From the NCBI GenBank assembly GCA_035772785.1, contig JAOCPU010000102.1, positions 1 through 49,310 of the forward strand: DNA of 49,310 nt, read 5' to 3'. Of the stretch, positions 11,725 to 23,365 are shown in pieces; position 1 is the first letter of the stretch; the number at the start of each line of letters is the position of its first letter. The notes beneath the pieces were generated by a model. That model was given only the letters and a program-made list of their open reading frames with translations. It was not told the origin of the DNA and ran no database searches. The DNA is from Phlebiopsis flavidoalba. Lineage: Eukaryota; Basidiomycota; Agaricomycetes; Polyporales; Phanerochaetaceae. The position numbers and the translations under genes are program-made.

Positions 11725-12133
11725 CAGGGCCAGCGCCCTCTCCATCGAACACAACGACTGCTGTGATTGGGTAGCGGGCCAATCCGTGCAAGCCGAAAAA
11801 AGAGGGTCCGCAGCCGCGGGGCTTGGGCCGTTCATTGTCGCGCTTCGCGAGCCTGATTGTAGCAGTGCATGGACCCAGATGCTATATAAACCATTAGAAA
11901 ATATGCATGCGGCGATATCTGACGTGCTTGCATGCGTACCTGGCATCGATTTCCGAGCACAAGTCCTTTCACACCTATGCCGTCTTCAATTCCATACTGC
12001 GTGCTGACGGTTCTAAGCGTCTCCTGTCGTTCGCTCGGCTTGAGTAGCTGAAGTTTGAGATGTGGTAAGCATCGATCCGAGCATCAGACCCAAGGAAGTG
12101 CCAAACATACCTCCCAGAGTCCCTTGACACCCA
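11725..12133 (-). pseudogene. XPG/FEN1-family nuclease, N-terminal part (gene split by transposon)
   Basis: Structure-specific DNA endonuclease family acting in repair or recombination. Translation from ATG at 12133 gives MGVKGLWE, the hallmark N-terminus of XPG/FEN1/GEN1 proteins. A GTATGT...TTCAG intron follows, then LLKPSERQETLRTVSTQYG and, with one frame change, GLVLG, an intron-like gap, IWVHALLQSG, and finally FFGLHGLARYPITAVVVFDG. In the family this region carries the first catalytic aspartate (GIDAS.W) and the VVFDG strand. The frame then runs into the right end of transposon copy B, and the next family block (RPGGKS...GKK) resumes at 9149. Start choice rests on the family N-terminus. 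Small frameshifts occur in addition to the insertion. The 97-codon plus-strand frame here is a shadow. Confidence 0.8.
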
Positions 12134-13251
12134 TGTTTTGGATCCTCAGTTTTACGGTATGGCGAGTTTGATAGCTGGAAGCGAAGCCTTGCGGAGCATT
12201 AGATATATTCTTGCATGTCTTCACGTTCCTCGGTGAAGTAGAACGACTCGGCGCTGACGCGCCACATTGTTGTGGTGGAGTGTCTCGCAGGTGGGTCATC
12301 TTGTAAATGAGAATCCTGAGGTCGGAGAAGTCAAGGGGATCAAGAGGGGGGATGGCCAGGACAAGGTGGGAGACGAGAGAGAGTGGGGTGCGGCTCGAAG
12401 TGTGTGGGTTTCCTGTCAGGCGGCTCTGTATCCGCGTTGACCCGTTTGGACCGTAAAACCCGAGACTGTCAATTTGGAGGACTTGGCAAGAGGGGCCGTA
12501 GCAGTTTTGCGGAGAGCCCCCTGCGCGATTTGGGGCCCTCTCAGCTTGCTGACGGTCGCGAAATTGACGGTCCTGCCAGCGAGATTCACAGTCTCTCGCT
12601 TGGATGTCGCCGCCCCGTGCTTGATGCCCGTTTCAAGCTCTCAAGGCGCTCGGGCCTCGGCTGTGTACGTCTGCGCTGGCGAGCCTTGGTTGATTTTGTC
12701 CCACCAACCCACTCGTCTTCAGCCTCTTCGTTGCTCCCTACGTCGTCCTCGCTCGATCCTACAACGCGTCCTTCCATTTCAAGACGGCAGCATGGTTTGC
12801 GTCCGCGTTGATCGTGGCGTCCACGGACACAAATCCCTCTCGGCGCGCGGCGTCTCACTCGCCGGGGCGGCCGTTCAGCTCGGCGGCTCGCTCGGGCGCT
12901 CGGTCCTCACGCTCGACCAAACAATTAGGTAAGCTCCCCTTGGACCGTCAATTAGCGCGTCCTCAACCTTGCTTTATTGGCGCTACAAAATTGATGGTGA
13001 GTGCGCGTGTGATCAGTTCCCACGAATTACGGGGCCCGAGAGACCTTGCAAGGCAAGGTAACGTCACCGTCAACGCCGAACGGTTGCCAAAATCGATTTC
13101 AAGCGTTGTTTGTGACTCCCATCCCTCCTCGCTGCCCTATCCTTTGCAGGCGTTTTTGTGCATCCTAGATAGATTGCAGTTGTCGAAGGCTTCTACACAG
13201 TACTTCAAGTCCTTTAATTAGATATAACGGTGATATTCTGCGTCGGACATC
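12134..13251. other. Intergenic region between divergent XPG and phosphatase genes
   Basis: About 1.1 kb separates the minus-strand XPG start and the plus-strand phosphatase start, so it should hold both promoters. Frames of up to 152 codons overlap on both strands. A minus-strand frame (12586-12858) has an acidic SSEDD...EEAEDE stretch followed by an Arg-rich one, and could be a small unknown gene, but there is no family support. Confidence 0.4.
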
Positions 13252-14140
13252 ATGGTCAAGGCCACCGGAAGAAGCACATCTACCTAAACTCGCCACGCCC
13301 AGGCAGAGCATAAGTGAGTACATAAATACACCTCGATGGTATCATGCTCTTAGCACTATACAGTGTTGCATCAGATTATACCAGTATGTGATGAACTGCC
13401 CTATACCGTTTAACCCGATTCTCACAGGATGTAGTACCCGACGCACCTCTGACCAAGCTCGGTCGCCAGCAATCTGCCGCATTGTATGATGATACAAAGA
13501 ACACCATACAAAAGACAGCGGAGCTGATTGTGTCGAGTGCTCTGCGGCGCCCGCTGTCGACCATGGTCATCGGGGTATTCCGACCTCAGGAAGAAGCTCG
13601 AGGCGGAGGGCAAGAAGGTCGTTATCCTGCACAGTTGCAAGAGGTGCGTACGTCAATATTTCAAGTGTAGACCGTGCTAAAAGGCCTAGTAGGCCAACGC
13701 TCATCCGTGTGATACTGGATCAGTAAGTGAACAACTAATCACGAAAGTCTCGTGTGCTAAGGCTCACTGTTCTCGACAGCCTCGCGAGGTCCTCGAAGCG
13801 GATCCAGAATACGCGGGACTCGACTTCAGCGAGCTCACGCCCGACTGGACCTCCAATGAAGGCTTTTACGCGCCAACAGTACCAGCCTTGCAGGCTCGCG
13901 CACGCTGGTGTCGAAACTGGCTGCGCTCGCGCCCCGAAACGAGAAATCGTTGTGGTGGCCCATGGTGACATCCTTCGTTACATGACCGATGGTTTCAACT
14001 CCAACGCAGAGTGGGCCAATGCAGAGGTCCGTGAGTACACTTTTGAGAAAGAAGAAGAGGAAGACGCCCAGGGTGAGGCGTGGCTAGTCAGGGTGAAGGA
14101 GGTCGTGAAGGAGGGTGCGGACGAACTCTACTTCATCTAA
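13252..14140 (+). CDS. Histidine phosphatase (phosphoglycerate mutase superfamily)
   Basis: Likely a cytosolic phosphatase of the branch-1 histidine phosphatase superfamily; substrate unknown. From ATG 13252 the product begins MVKATGR, then KHIYL and, after one extra A, RHAQAEHN. This is the RHG/RHA motif whose histidine is phosphorylated in the family. An intron opens at GTGAGT (about 13314) and ends near 13431. The next exon gives VPDAPLTKLGRQQSAAL and ELIVSSALRRPLST, which contains the conserved phosphate-pocket arginine. Later come EADPEYAGLDFSELTPDW and VVVAHGDILRYMTDGF, which supplies the second catalytic histidine (AHG), then an acidic tail and TAA at 14138. Total about 230 residues, normal for fungal members. 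Several frame changes look like added bases. It converges with the methyltransferase gene 140 bp downstream. Confidence 0.85.
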
Positions 14141-14279
14141 AGCGACCCGCCCGAACATATTAGTTCACCATTGGAGGTATGTGTTATTTACATTTTGGGG
14201 GACTGGGATGAAGCCTTATCTGCCAGTTGGACAGCGATAGACCACCCAAATATAGAATATAGAGCTACAGCGAGAAAGA

Positions 14280-15143
14280 CTACACTCTACACATCATCTC
14301 AATGTTGACCATGATCATAAGACCATCCTCTTCCTCTGCCCACCTGAGCCACGCCTGACTCATGTGCTTCAGCTCTGCTTCAGTGGTGTAGCCCTTCTCA
14401 ACCGCCGCTCTCGCAAAATCTGCATCTGTGGCAAACTTGGATATGGGTCCTGCGAACCACATCCGTTCCTCTGGCGTCCGAATCGTCCACGTACTACTTG
14501 ATGTCCTCATCCTCGCAGGATTAAATCCGGCGTCCCGCGCCCACTTGTGCAATTTCCGTCCCACCCTCGGGTCCCGCGGGCTCGTTTCCTCGATCAGCCG
14601 CGAAAACACGCTCGTGAGTACTGCGATCTCTTTGCTGGGCGGGTACAGAACCATGCTATATGCATCTCCGCCTCCCGACATGCGACAATGCCCCCCCGGT
14701 TTTGTGACGCGCCGCATCTCGCGCAAGGCCCGCACGGGGTCCGTGACGTGTGCTGCAAGACCTGATGTGCCGTGTGTGTGAGGTCGAAGGTGTCGTCTGC
14801 AAAAGGGAAGTGCGAGCGCATCGCCCACAACGAACTCTACGTTCGCTAGTCCCTGTGCCGTAGCCTCGCTGCGTGGTGCCTTGTGGAGAGTTGACATTGC
14901 AGCAAGCGTGTCTACACCTGTGACGTGCCCCACGGGAACATGGCGCGCAAAGTCTAGAGTGATACTACCGGGGCCGCAGCCAAACGTCTAGGATGCTCAT
15001 GGGAGGGTGTAAGGGAGCCTATGAGGTAGGCGGCGGAATTCTCACAAGGTACGCTGCGCAAACCAATTGGTCATATTGTCGTCATGCCCTATGTAGTACC
15101 CAGAATTTTCTGAGCGAGCTGTGAGACCACTGAGGCGCAGCAT
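14280..15143 (-). CDS. SAM-dependent class I methyltransferase
   Basis: Transfers a methyl group from S-adenosylmethionine to an unknown, probably small-molecule, acceptor. From ATG at 15143 the frame gives MLRLSGLTARSENS, then YYIGHDDNMTNWFAQRTL. With small frame corrections comes ILDVGCGPGSITLDFAR, which is motif I (SAM-binding loop), then VTGVD, NVEFVVGDALALPF (motif II region), DTFDLTH and ALREMRRVTKPGG (the post-motif helix and turn of Methyltransf_11/UbiE-like enzymes). A C-terminal SQAWLRWAEEEDGLMIM lies before the stop at 14280. About 280 residues, normal for the family, with no convincing intron. At least three indels break it, including one in motif I. A decayed paralogue lies at 22940-23365 on the same strand. 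Confidence 0.85.
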
Positions 15144-15648
15144 TATTGCGCTATCGTCTGCTGAGCAGCAGAGGTGAGTATCCCGACGCCCGCCTCAAAG
15201 AGGAAAGAAAAGCTTACATCCGACGAAAGGCGCGAATATTTCGGGGCTGCGTGGGAGCAAATGCTCGACCATGTACTTGCAAACGAATTTCTATATAAGC
15301 TCCAGATCAGCGTTTTTGTTCACTAGCACGCAGTAGCAAAGAGACATCGTGAGTCCCGAGCTATGAGATGTGATGAACTTTGTACTATCTCTACTGCGAT
15401 CCACGGAGAGCTCATGAAACATCCCTTGCCATAAGCATGTTGTGCACGCTGTCAAGACCGACGTGGGATATATTGTCCCGCACGCGAGACACGAGATGTT
15501 CATAAAACTTATCGTGGTTATGAGTCATGTATGTTAATTACAAGTACAAAATCATCAAGCTCGAGCTATTGGGCGATGGAAAAGACTACTGGAGTGTCGT
15601 TTTCCATTGGACATCGACGGCTATTTCGATTACAAGAATACATATCGA

Positions 15649-18600
15649 TTACCAGTTATAGATGAGGGGACTCAAAATCTCGACTTCAGACGCGTCCTGG
15701 GATAGCTCTCCATCCTCGTCCATGTTCATGTTCATGAAGCATTTGTTCTGCCGAATCGCTTCAAGTCTCGTGAAACGGAATCGAGAACATCGCTGAGATG
15801 GACCAGCTGACGATTTGCCGGACGCGCAGTCAGAGCGTCGACGAGCACCTTGAGCACTTTTGGACGCGGTGTCCGTCATGATCCATCGTGTCATCGTCGA
15901 AGTTATATGAAGATGAGTCCTTGTCAGACTCTCTTTGAGTCGCTTCTTCTCTTCTATCTTGACTTTCTCCCTCGACAATCTTTGTCTCGAGACGGTCTGC
16001 AAACGCCAGTAGCTCTTGTGTCAGCTTTGTCCCATTTGTAAGCAAGTCCTCTTGCAAGAGCGCATCAATGGTTCCGGAAGCGCGGTAGTTCGGCCTCTAT
16101 GGAGGCAAACCTAGGTGGTTGGGCGTTGTATCTGATCTCCAGGTCTGAGGGGCATGTGAATTTGCTACACGCGCCGTCCAGCCTTGCAAGGAACGCCTGC
16201 TGTGCTGCTTTCTCGAATGGCGTGTTGCCGACAGCTATCCTCTAAGGTGAGAGCCTCAAGAGGCCCTGCCTCCGCTATCACCTTCACGATCCGAGGCACC
16301 TGGCGATTGACGGCGAGTTGCAATGGGGTGTAGCCCTTCGAATCACGAACAAGAAATTGAGAGGCGCCTGACTCGATGAACAAAACCGGACAATGGGGAG
16401 TCTAGCTGAACCCGCGACAAGATGAAGAGGCTATTGTTCATTTAGGAGAGGGCAACCCACGTATGTGATGAGGCCTGACCGTGCGCCTGTCTTTCTTCAT
16501 CTGCTGGTGGAAGAGTCGCTCACATATCTCCTTTGGCAGTGTTTGAGAGCGTGTTCAAGCAATTTGAAAGATGTATTTGATGTGGATTTGCCGAGTATAT
16601 GTAGGATGTTGCGACTGGGAAGACTTGTCAGCACTAGTGCTACAATGAGGACGACACGTACTGACCCAGCGTGATCAGTCTCGAGAGGGGAGACGCCCTT
16701 ACTTAGAAGAAAGTCGAACATGTTGATGTCATCCGTGTAGTGAACTGCAGCCAGAATGCTGTTGAAACCCTCCACGCGGTGTCTACGAGTCATATTGTCG
16801 GTGAGGATGCGACGGGGGATAACATGGGCTCTCACGTACTTGAGATGGAGCGTGACCTCGAGCTCCTTGCCGCGCAATGCGCAAAGCGTCTCGAGCATTT
16901 GGAATTGACCTCCGACGATTGCAGCGGTCGTCACGGACTCATTCAGAGTCGTCGTGGTCCAACCAAGCTTCTTGGGCAGTATAGAATCCAAGTCCAGTGC
17001 CCGGCGGATCCCTTTGGCGCGGCGATCGTTGTGTGTTGACGCATAATACTTGTATGCAGCAACAGGCTGGTCGCTTGCGAGATACCTCACAACACCCATC
17101 GCGCCACACTTTGCAGCTCTCCACAGAAGAGGTAACTCGTCTCTACGCGTAATATGTGTGTCGCGCTGAGAAGCTAAGTCCTTCCTCTTCTTCCCGTGGA
17201 TATTCAAGCCAAGGTAAGACTTCAAGTTTGCGTCTGGGCCGGCTTGAGAGTTCGGTGACGACTCATCTTGAGTATCGCGGTCGACTTCCAGTGTCACACC
17301 TTGGCCAGTGCGGCGTATGTACTCGTCCAGCATGGCAGGCCGGTCGTGTGTGATGAGCGAACAGATTGGGCCGTCCACTTCTGGCTGCGACGATAGTACC
17401 TTGTACATGTCCATGATTTGGACGAAGGCTTCAAAGTCATCGTCCTCGATAGCGCCTTCGAGGGGTGTCACGAAGCTGATGTTGCCGTTTTTCCTGGCAT
17501 AGGGATGCCTGGAACTTTCTAGCATGTACGTAGGTGGAGTGTCGTTCTGAACGTCGTTGGGCATCTTAGCAATGTCAATCAGATCCATCTCGGTGTCCTC
17601 GTCGTCTTCGATATCCATGTGGGCGCCCTCGTCGTCGTGAACGAGCTGATCATCTGAATCATCGTACGCTATCATTGGCGGCATGAGCATATGACACGTT
17701 ATCATGGCAATCGACGTACGACGCGCAAGGTCAGAAGTTGAATATCCTTTTCTTCTTCTTGACCGCTCTAGGTTTGTACTGGGATGCAGCAATTACCACT
17801 ATCAGTTTTGCTGTCTCCCAATGACGCCTGTGAAGCGCAACAAATAGCGGTGTGAAGCCTGAGAAATTAGAGCTCGGTATCGTTTCGCTCACAAAGGGAT
17901 AGACGTACCTTTCCAATCGTTCCCCCAATGCGCTGATATCTGGACTGGCAGGTGCTGACGTTTATGGCCGGGCTGTCGTAGACAGAGTTCGCGAATCTTG
18001 GCATTGTCCCCATTCCAACATGCAATGTAAAGCTCTTCGTAATGCGCGTTGAGCTCAGCGCGATCTCCCAGACCATGTCGGTAGAAAACGAAGGGGCCCT
18101 TAATCGTACTTGACCTGCGCTGATAGTTAGTACGACGGCGGGAAATCGAGACATTCATCGTGATTCTTTTTTGAGCGCCTTGCGCCTCGCCTCATCGGAA
18201 TCCGCGACTTTCTTCCAGATCTCGGCTCCTGGCTTTGCCCTCGTGCGAGGTGAGAACCTTAGCCACTTCATCAAAATAAGCTTCGATATGGTCGGCGCGC
18301 TCATCGTCATCGTCGGCGATGCGGTTGTCCTCATCCCCAGAGCCATCGTATTCGTCTAGCATCTCTTTGCACTTTGTCCTCCAGGCAGGCTCTTCCGTTT
18401 CTGTTGGTGCCAGGCTCGCAGCATCCCGGGATGGAGTGCCAGTATCTAGTGTAGTTTCCGAAGCAGAACTCCTCGGGGATCGTGCTTTGGACTTAAATTC
18501 TTTGATTTTTTTTTGTCGATAATCGTGTGAACGTAGTCGAGGGGCGTGTATTTCTTCACGTCACTGGACGAATATCGAAGACTCTCTCTTCGTAGGAAGA

Positions 18601-21600
18601 TTGAGATCAGCGCCAAGAGCGGCCAACAAACTCACAACATCGTCGAAGTTTGTGAGCGCAACTTCAACTTTGGCATGAACGTGCTCGACAAAAACTCTTT
18701 CGGCGCATCATCGTGGCCTCCTTTCATCCTAAAGTCGGGCAGAGTACGATGAGAGGGTGGCCATTGATCATCGGCGTCCGGTTACTCACTTCGTTGATAT
18801 CCCTTGCCCGCTGAAACTCATCGCGCGTAATCTGCAGCTTCGCGTGCCGTGCGCAAGAAGGACTGCTAGCATAGAATACGAAGCCCGATTTCACGATCGA
18901 GCAGAATGCGATCGGGAAAACACAGACCCAGTGTCCCGAACGATAATCGTAACCCATCCATGGGCACATTTGAGAACAGCAACCCTTTGCGTTAGGATCT
19001 GAACCTTGAGGAAGGTAGACGAGAGGAACCAACTTGGGCTGACACGCAGAGGTAGATAGATACACGATGGAAGATGGTGAGCAGATTGTCGTCCGCCTCC
19101 GAAACAACAGCGTGCCTGCAGAGATAAGCTTCTCCGCGATCTGGTTCGCCTTGTTATCATACCTCTGTTATCGCAGTGAGGAGCACGGATGGAAGTAGCG
19201 GCCCCGCCCAGAGTGCTTGGGAGTAGTGATGAGCCTTGGAGTTCGCGCCGTTCGCGAGTAGGAGCTCGACGACCTCAACCGAGCCAGAGACAACCGCGAA
19301 GCCAAGAGCGCTGGAGGCGTAGTCCCAGTCGAGTGCATCAATCTGGAATACGTCGGGTTCGTCTTCAGCATCATCCGGAATGATCTCACCGCCGTGCTCG
19401 TTTTGGTCAGTGTCATCCTTCTCCTTGACATCGTCTTCATCAGATGACCGTTCGTCCTCTTCGCTGCTGTCGCGCGAGCTCTCGTGGTCTGACCCGTCTG
19501 TTGTCATCGGTGTCGACGATGTCCATGTCCATCTTTGTCATCCCCCCCCCCCCCCCCCGGGGGGGAAGAAAAGGGAGGAGGGGGCGGCAAACAAATACCC
19601 AAATCCGCCATTTTTTTGCCTCCTTATCCTTCCCATCAGCATCCTTTTCATTGCCGCAGCCTTGGCCTCCTTGATCATTCCTAGCACTGCGCTCTAGCAT
19701 CTTCCTCACCACGGTGGGCAAATTCGAGCTGAGCGGCGAGATGTAGTGCGGTCCTGCCGTCCGCGATTCTGGCGGTCATGCGTGCACTCGCATCGATGAG
19801 ATCGCAGGCGATTTCAGTGGCCTCCGACAGAACTGCAACCTTGCAGAGGTTGTGCGGCCAACATGATCGCGGCGGTTGACGTCAATGCCGTCTTTGATGG
19901 CAGCAGCGACAATGTTCCTATCGTGTGCCGCGATAGCATTGAAGAACTTCTCGGTGACACCGAGGTATGAGAGGTATGCTTGCTGAGGGACCATTCACCA
20001 TCGTCGATGGGGTTGAAGCTGCCTGAGAGGCTTTGACGACCGGGATCCTCAACAATGAACCTGTTGACAGCTTGTTAGGAGGAAAATTGAACGAGCAACA
20101 CAAGACTTACTCGACGTGCCCACGGATGTAGCGTTTTGTCTTCTTCCACCTGTAGCTTACGATCCTCATCACTCTTTGGAACGGGGCATACAGTGCTAGC
20201 AGGAATGATTTAGTTTTTAGCTTTTTTTCATCGTATTGCAACAAGGGGAACTCGCCTGCACAACAGTTCCACAAGGCATTCGGGCATAGTACCAAAGAAC
20301 GTGACGGCATGGCGATGGAGAGTCCTTCCCTTGTTTTTTTGGATTGAAAGGAGCTGTAGTGCGCTGAATCCTATGGCTATGGGACATGAATACTGAGAGA
20401 TAACTCACAGTTTCACTTCCAAGATACCCTAATGAGTCACTGATTAGAGTTGTATGCGTAACTCGTCGGAAACCAGATACATACGGTCTGATACACGAGC
20501 TTCTCAATCCTTTTAGCATTCAAGCCGATCCGTACGGGATATGTAATGAGGCGACATCGTAATCGCTTCATTTGCAAACCCGAGTCGGCATCAGCTTTAA
20601 AGGTCTCCTTTTGAACTTGCTTCTTCTTGGGACGCCTCCGTCCGTTGTTTGCCTCCGTCCGGCCGCGGATCCTGCGTCGCGATTGCGAGGTAGCCATCAC
20701 GATCTTCGGGGGTCGCAAGGCGCTCCAAGACTAGTTAGGGCGTGCGAGGCCCTCGACGCGAACAATGGATCGCTCAAACAGATCTATTGGCGCGCTGTTT
20801 AGTCGCGATCATCAAACAACAGAGTATGCGAGTAAAACCGACTGACGGTGGGATCAAGGTTGGCGCGGTCGAGTCGAAGGGACGTACACCTCAAAAATCA
20901 CGACTGGAATACTTCGCGAGGCGAACTTCGTAGGAAGGCGAACGATCGCGTCACATCGACAGTGTTGCATTGCCGCATCATGGCAACAATGGCTCGCGGG
21001 TTCGCATAGACTCGACATGCCATCGTACCGCACAGCAGCAGGGCGCATCGACGTCGAAGCCCGCGAGAATCTCCGCGGGGGACTGGTATCGGTCGGAGCA
21101 GCCGACACGATTTGGACAGTGCGGTAAGGGTATTGGGAATGAATGGATACAGTGTGCTTCGTGCGGATGCAAGTGACATCCCACGGGATAGAGTCCCTGA
21201 CTGCTTCGTAGATCTGGATTCATCTTGACTTCCGCTTGCTCCGGCGTGAGCCCATAGAGGAACAGGTCCACATCAGATGTTGGAAAGGCGTTGTGGTGGT
21301 AGTATTTACGGAGAGAACCGCTTGGAGGCTTTTGCACGCTCGGGTACAGGCGCAAGACACGCCTGTACAGAGCCACCGGCCGCGACGACATTATTCCAGT
21401 CAAAGAGCTGGGATAAGGAGCCTTCTGTAAAAAATCGCCCAATTCTTCTTGAAGTCGTCGAGGCTGTCTACCATCGCAGGCGTGCCTTCCTTCCGGCGAC
21501 TCTCTGCCGAGAGGGGCATGATGTACTTCGCGTCAAAATCTTCCTCACTGCTCACGACACGAGCACGCGTGGTCCTGATATCCTTTGGGGCGTCGAAGAC

Positions 21601-21786
21601 GTCGACGAGACCGACATATGTGTCGGCGAGACGCGGATTCTTCTTGTCTTGGGCGAAGAGCTTGCGCAGCTCAGCTTCATCTGCAAGCGACAGCTTAAGT
21701 ACTTCGTCAAGCAAGAGACACCCGGACCTGAGGGTATCTCTGCGACACGAGCTAGGAACGCGGCAGCTTCAGCATTCTGAGGGCAT
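15649..21786 (-). CDS. Large basidiomycete ankyrin-repeat protein
   Basis: One gene of about 6.1 kb, cut by introns and frameshifts into many frames. Function is unknown; ankyrin repeats mediate protein binding. From the start near 21786 come AEIPSGPG, LADEAELRKLFAQDKKNPRL, GLVDVFDAP, NVVAAGGSV and TSDVDLFLYGLTPEQAEVKM, whose SDVDLF resembles a nucleotidyltransferase D-x-D motif (inference). Next are PAEILAGFDVDAP, a Lys/Arg stretch (RRRPKKKQ), LNAKRIEKLVYQT, FIVEDPGRQSLSGSFNPIDD and then ankyrin repeats (DVNRRDHVGRT; DGRTALHLAAQLEFA; ALGFAVVSGSVEVVELLLA; KGYTPLQLAVNRQ). Acidic linkers lie near 17550-17650 and 19340-19500. The tail is TKLTQELLAFADRLETKIVE and VHLSDVLDSVSRDL. The stop is 15649 or, in the family frame, 15732. 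A C17G7 run at 19542-19565 lies in an acidic linker. Confidence 0.85.
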
Positions 21787-22939
21787 GGCTTATCGGTTTA
21801 GGCAGCGCTTGAATGGGGGGTGGCGTGAATAGGATAGGATGGGATTGGATCGTGGAGCAACGCATTCCGGACACTTTATATGACCACGAAGGACTAGCGC
21901 TATGGCCTTGCGTTGGGAATGACATGGATGAAGGTGTTTCGCAAACCACCATCACCACTTGTGCGCCTGGCTATATTTGGGACACCGACGGTGATGCGCC
22001 CTCTCCACCACGTGATCCGAGAGGGAATCGCTGCGCGGCGGGGGGACAGGCGGCGACGCGACTTACACTCTCTACTTACCACAACATTTGCCTCATACTA
22101 CGGCTGCAATGACTAGGTCCACAGCGAACACGCACATTGCTTGACACAACAGATAGTCGGGAGACCCTATGCTGTGTATGTGACGTATGGGCCGCGAACT
22201 TGACAATGCACGGAGGACCCAGGCACTTCGAAGCTCGTACTACTACCGATTTGACCTCACGAAGCTTCACAAGGGTTACCACTTTGGTAATCTCTATCAA
22301 TGACTTGCTATCCAACAACAAACCATCAAATCGTGGCCGCTCCTACGTCACAATATGTGGTGTCCACAAGAAAACAGTCCCCACAAAACACGAGCAGCGA
22401 CCGGCTGGTCGACCTCGCTCCACCTGCATCTTCCCCCTGCTACAAATTTAGTGTGCTGATGATGTCGTCATGAAAATGCCTACACGGCCAACTCATTCAT
22501 CGGGGTTTAGATATGCGGGTGTGTACTCTACGTAGAACGAAGGGACGCGCAGCCCGTGACGCCATGCGATTGGGTGTGATAAAGGATCCGGGATGCACGG
22601 AGGAAGTTGCAGAGATTGCTGAAATGAAGCTTCAAGAAAGATACAACTCTGTTGGCGTATTGGTGACCGCCGTAGTGGGATCTTGCGTACATTTCGTGAT
22701 TTATGAGAAAATAACCAAGTGCTGTTAGGTCTTTCAAGGCGAGAGGCTTAATTAGGCAAGCAGTGCCTTCCGATCCAAACAAGACCAAATACCGCTATTG
22801 GCCCCGTCACCAAAAAAAGGCCACCGTCTCGCCCACAACCATCTCTCTTCTAGCATACGGTAGTTCCACGTACTGTCACATGTTCTCAAATAAGCTAGAT
22901 AAACCTAGCATCGCGCATCCAGACATACAACTTCCGCCC
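21787..22939. other. Intergenic, no recognised gene
   Basis: Probable promoter of the ankyrin gene near 21790-22100. The remainder has only short overlapping frames (up to 104 codons) with no motif. I see no repeat or RNA gene. Confidence 0.5.
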
Positions 22940-23365
22940 CGCCGTAACGCGCGCAACTAGGGCCACTGAAACCGCCACGCCGTCATCGTGAGAGCGAAGC
23001 ACAACACTGTGCGTTTCAGTCTCGCGATATTCGACGATGCCACGACCTTCGTTACGCGCCGCGTCTCGCGTAAGACCTGTACCCAGGCTTGGTGTGCGCA
23101 GCATCTGGCGCGCATGTGTGAGGTCGAAGGTGAAGTTGGCAAAAGACGAAGTCAAAGTTGGTGATGTTCCGCTTTGCGGCTTTGGCGCGGGCCCGATCGA
23201 GGGTGGCGTGTGCAGATTCTGTCCAAGCCATTGGGCCACGGTTTGGTGAGATCGATGGCGATGCTGCCTGGTACACAGGCGACAGCGAGCATCTTCATGA
23301 ATGGCGTCAAGGAGTTGAGGATCTATACTCCCGATTTTCCAGCGTTTGCTGAGCTTGTGAGTCTA
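22940..23365 (-). pseudogene. Decayed paralogue of the SAM methyltransferase
   Basis: Read on the minus strand, it follows the order of the intact gene at 14280-15143. ILNSLTPFMKMLAVACVPGSI corresponds to the stretch containing motif I of the intact copy; the glycine loop GCGPG is changed to ACVPG. Then IDLTKPW, a frame change, ANFTFDLTH, RGIVEYRETETHSVVL and KLYVWMRDARF match DTFDLTH, GGIVACREAEMH and KLHKWARDAGF of the intact copy. The stretch between the last two blocks is shorter, the N-terminal YYIGHDD block and the C-terminus are missing, and stops interrupt it. Unlike the housekeeping genes here, it has also lost residues needed for SAM binding, so real decay is likely. Confidence 0.7.

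Noticed and set aside
11714..12007. 97-codon plus-strand frame
   Set aside because: It is the antisense shadow of the XPG-family N-terminal exon, which has clear family motifs on the minus strand.
12383..12932. Plus-strand frames of 142 and 152 codons
   Set aside because: They overlap each other and a minus frame, have no motif, and lie in the shared upstream region of two divergent genes.
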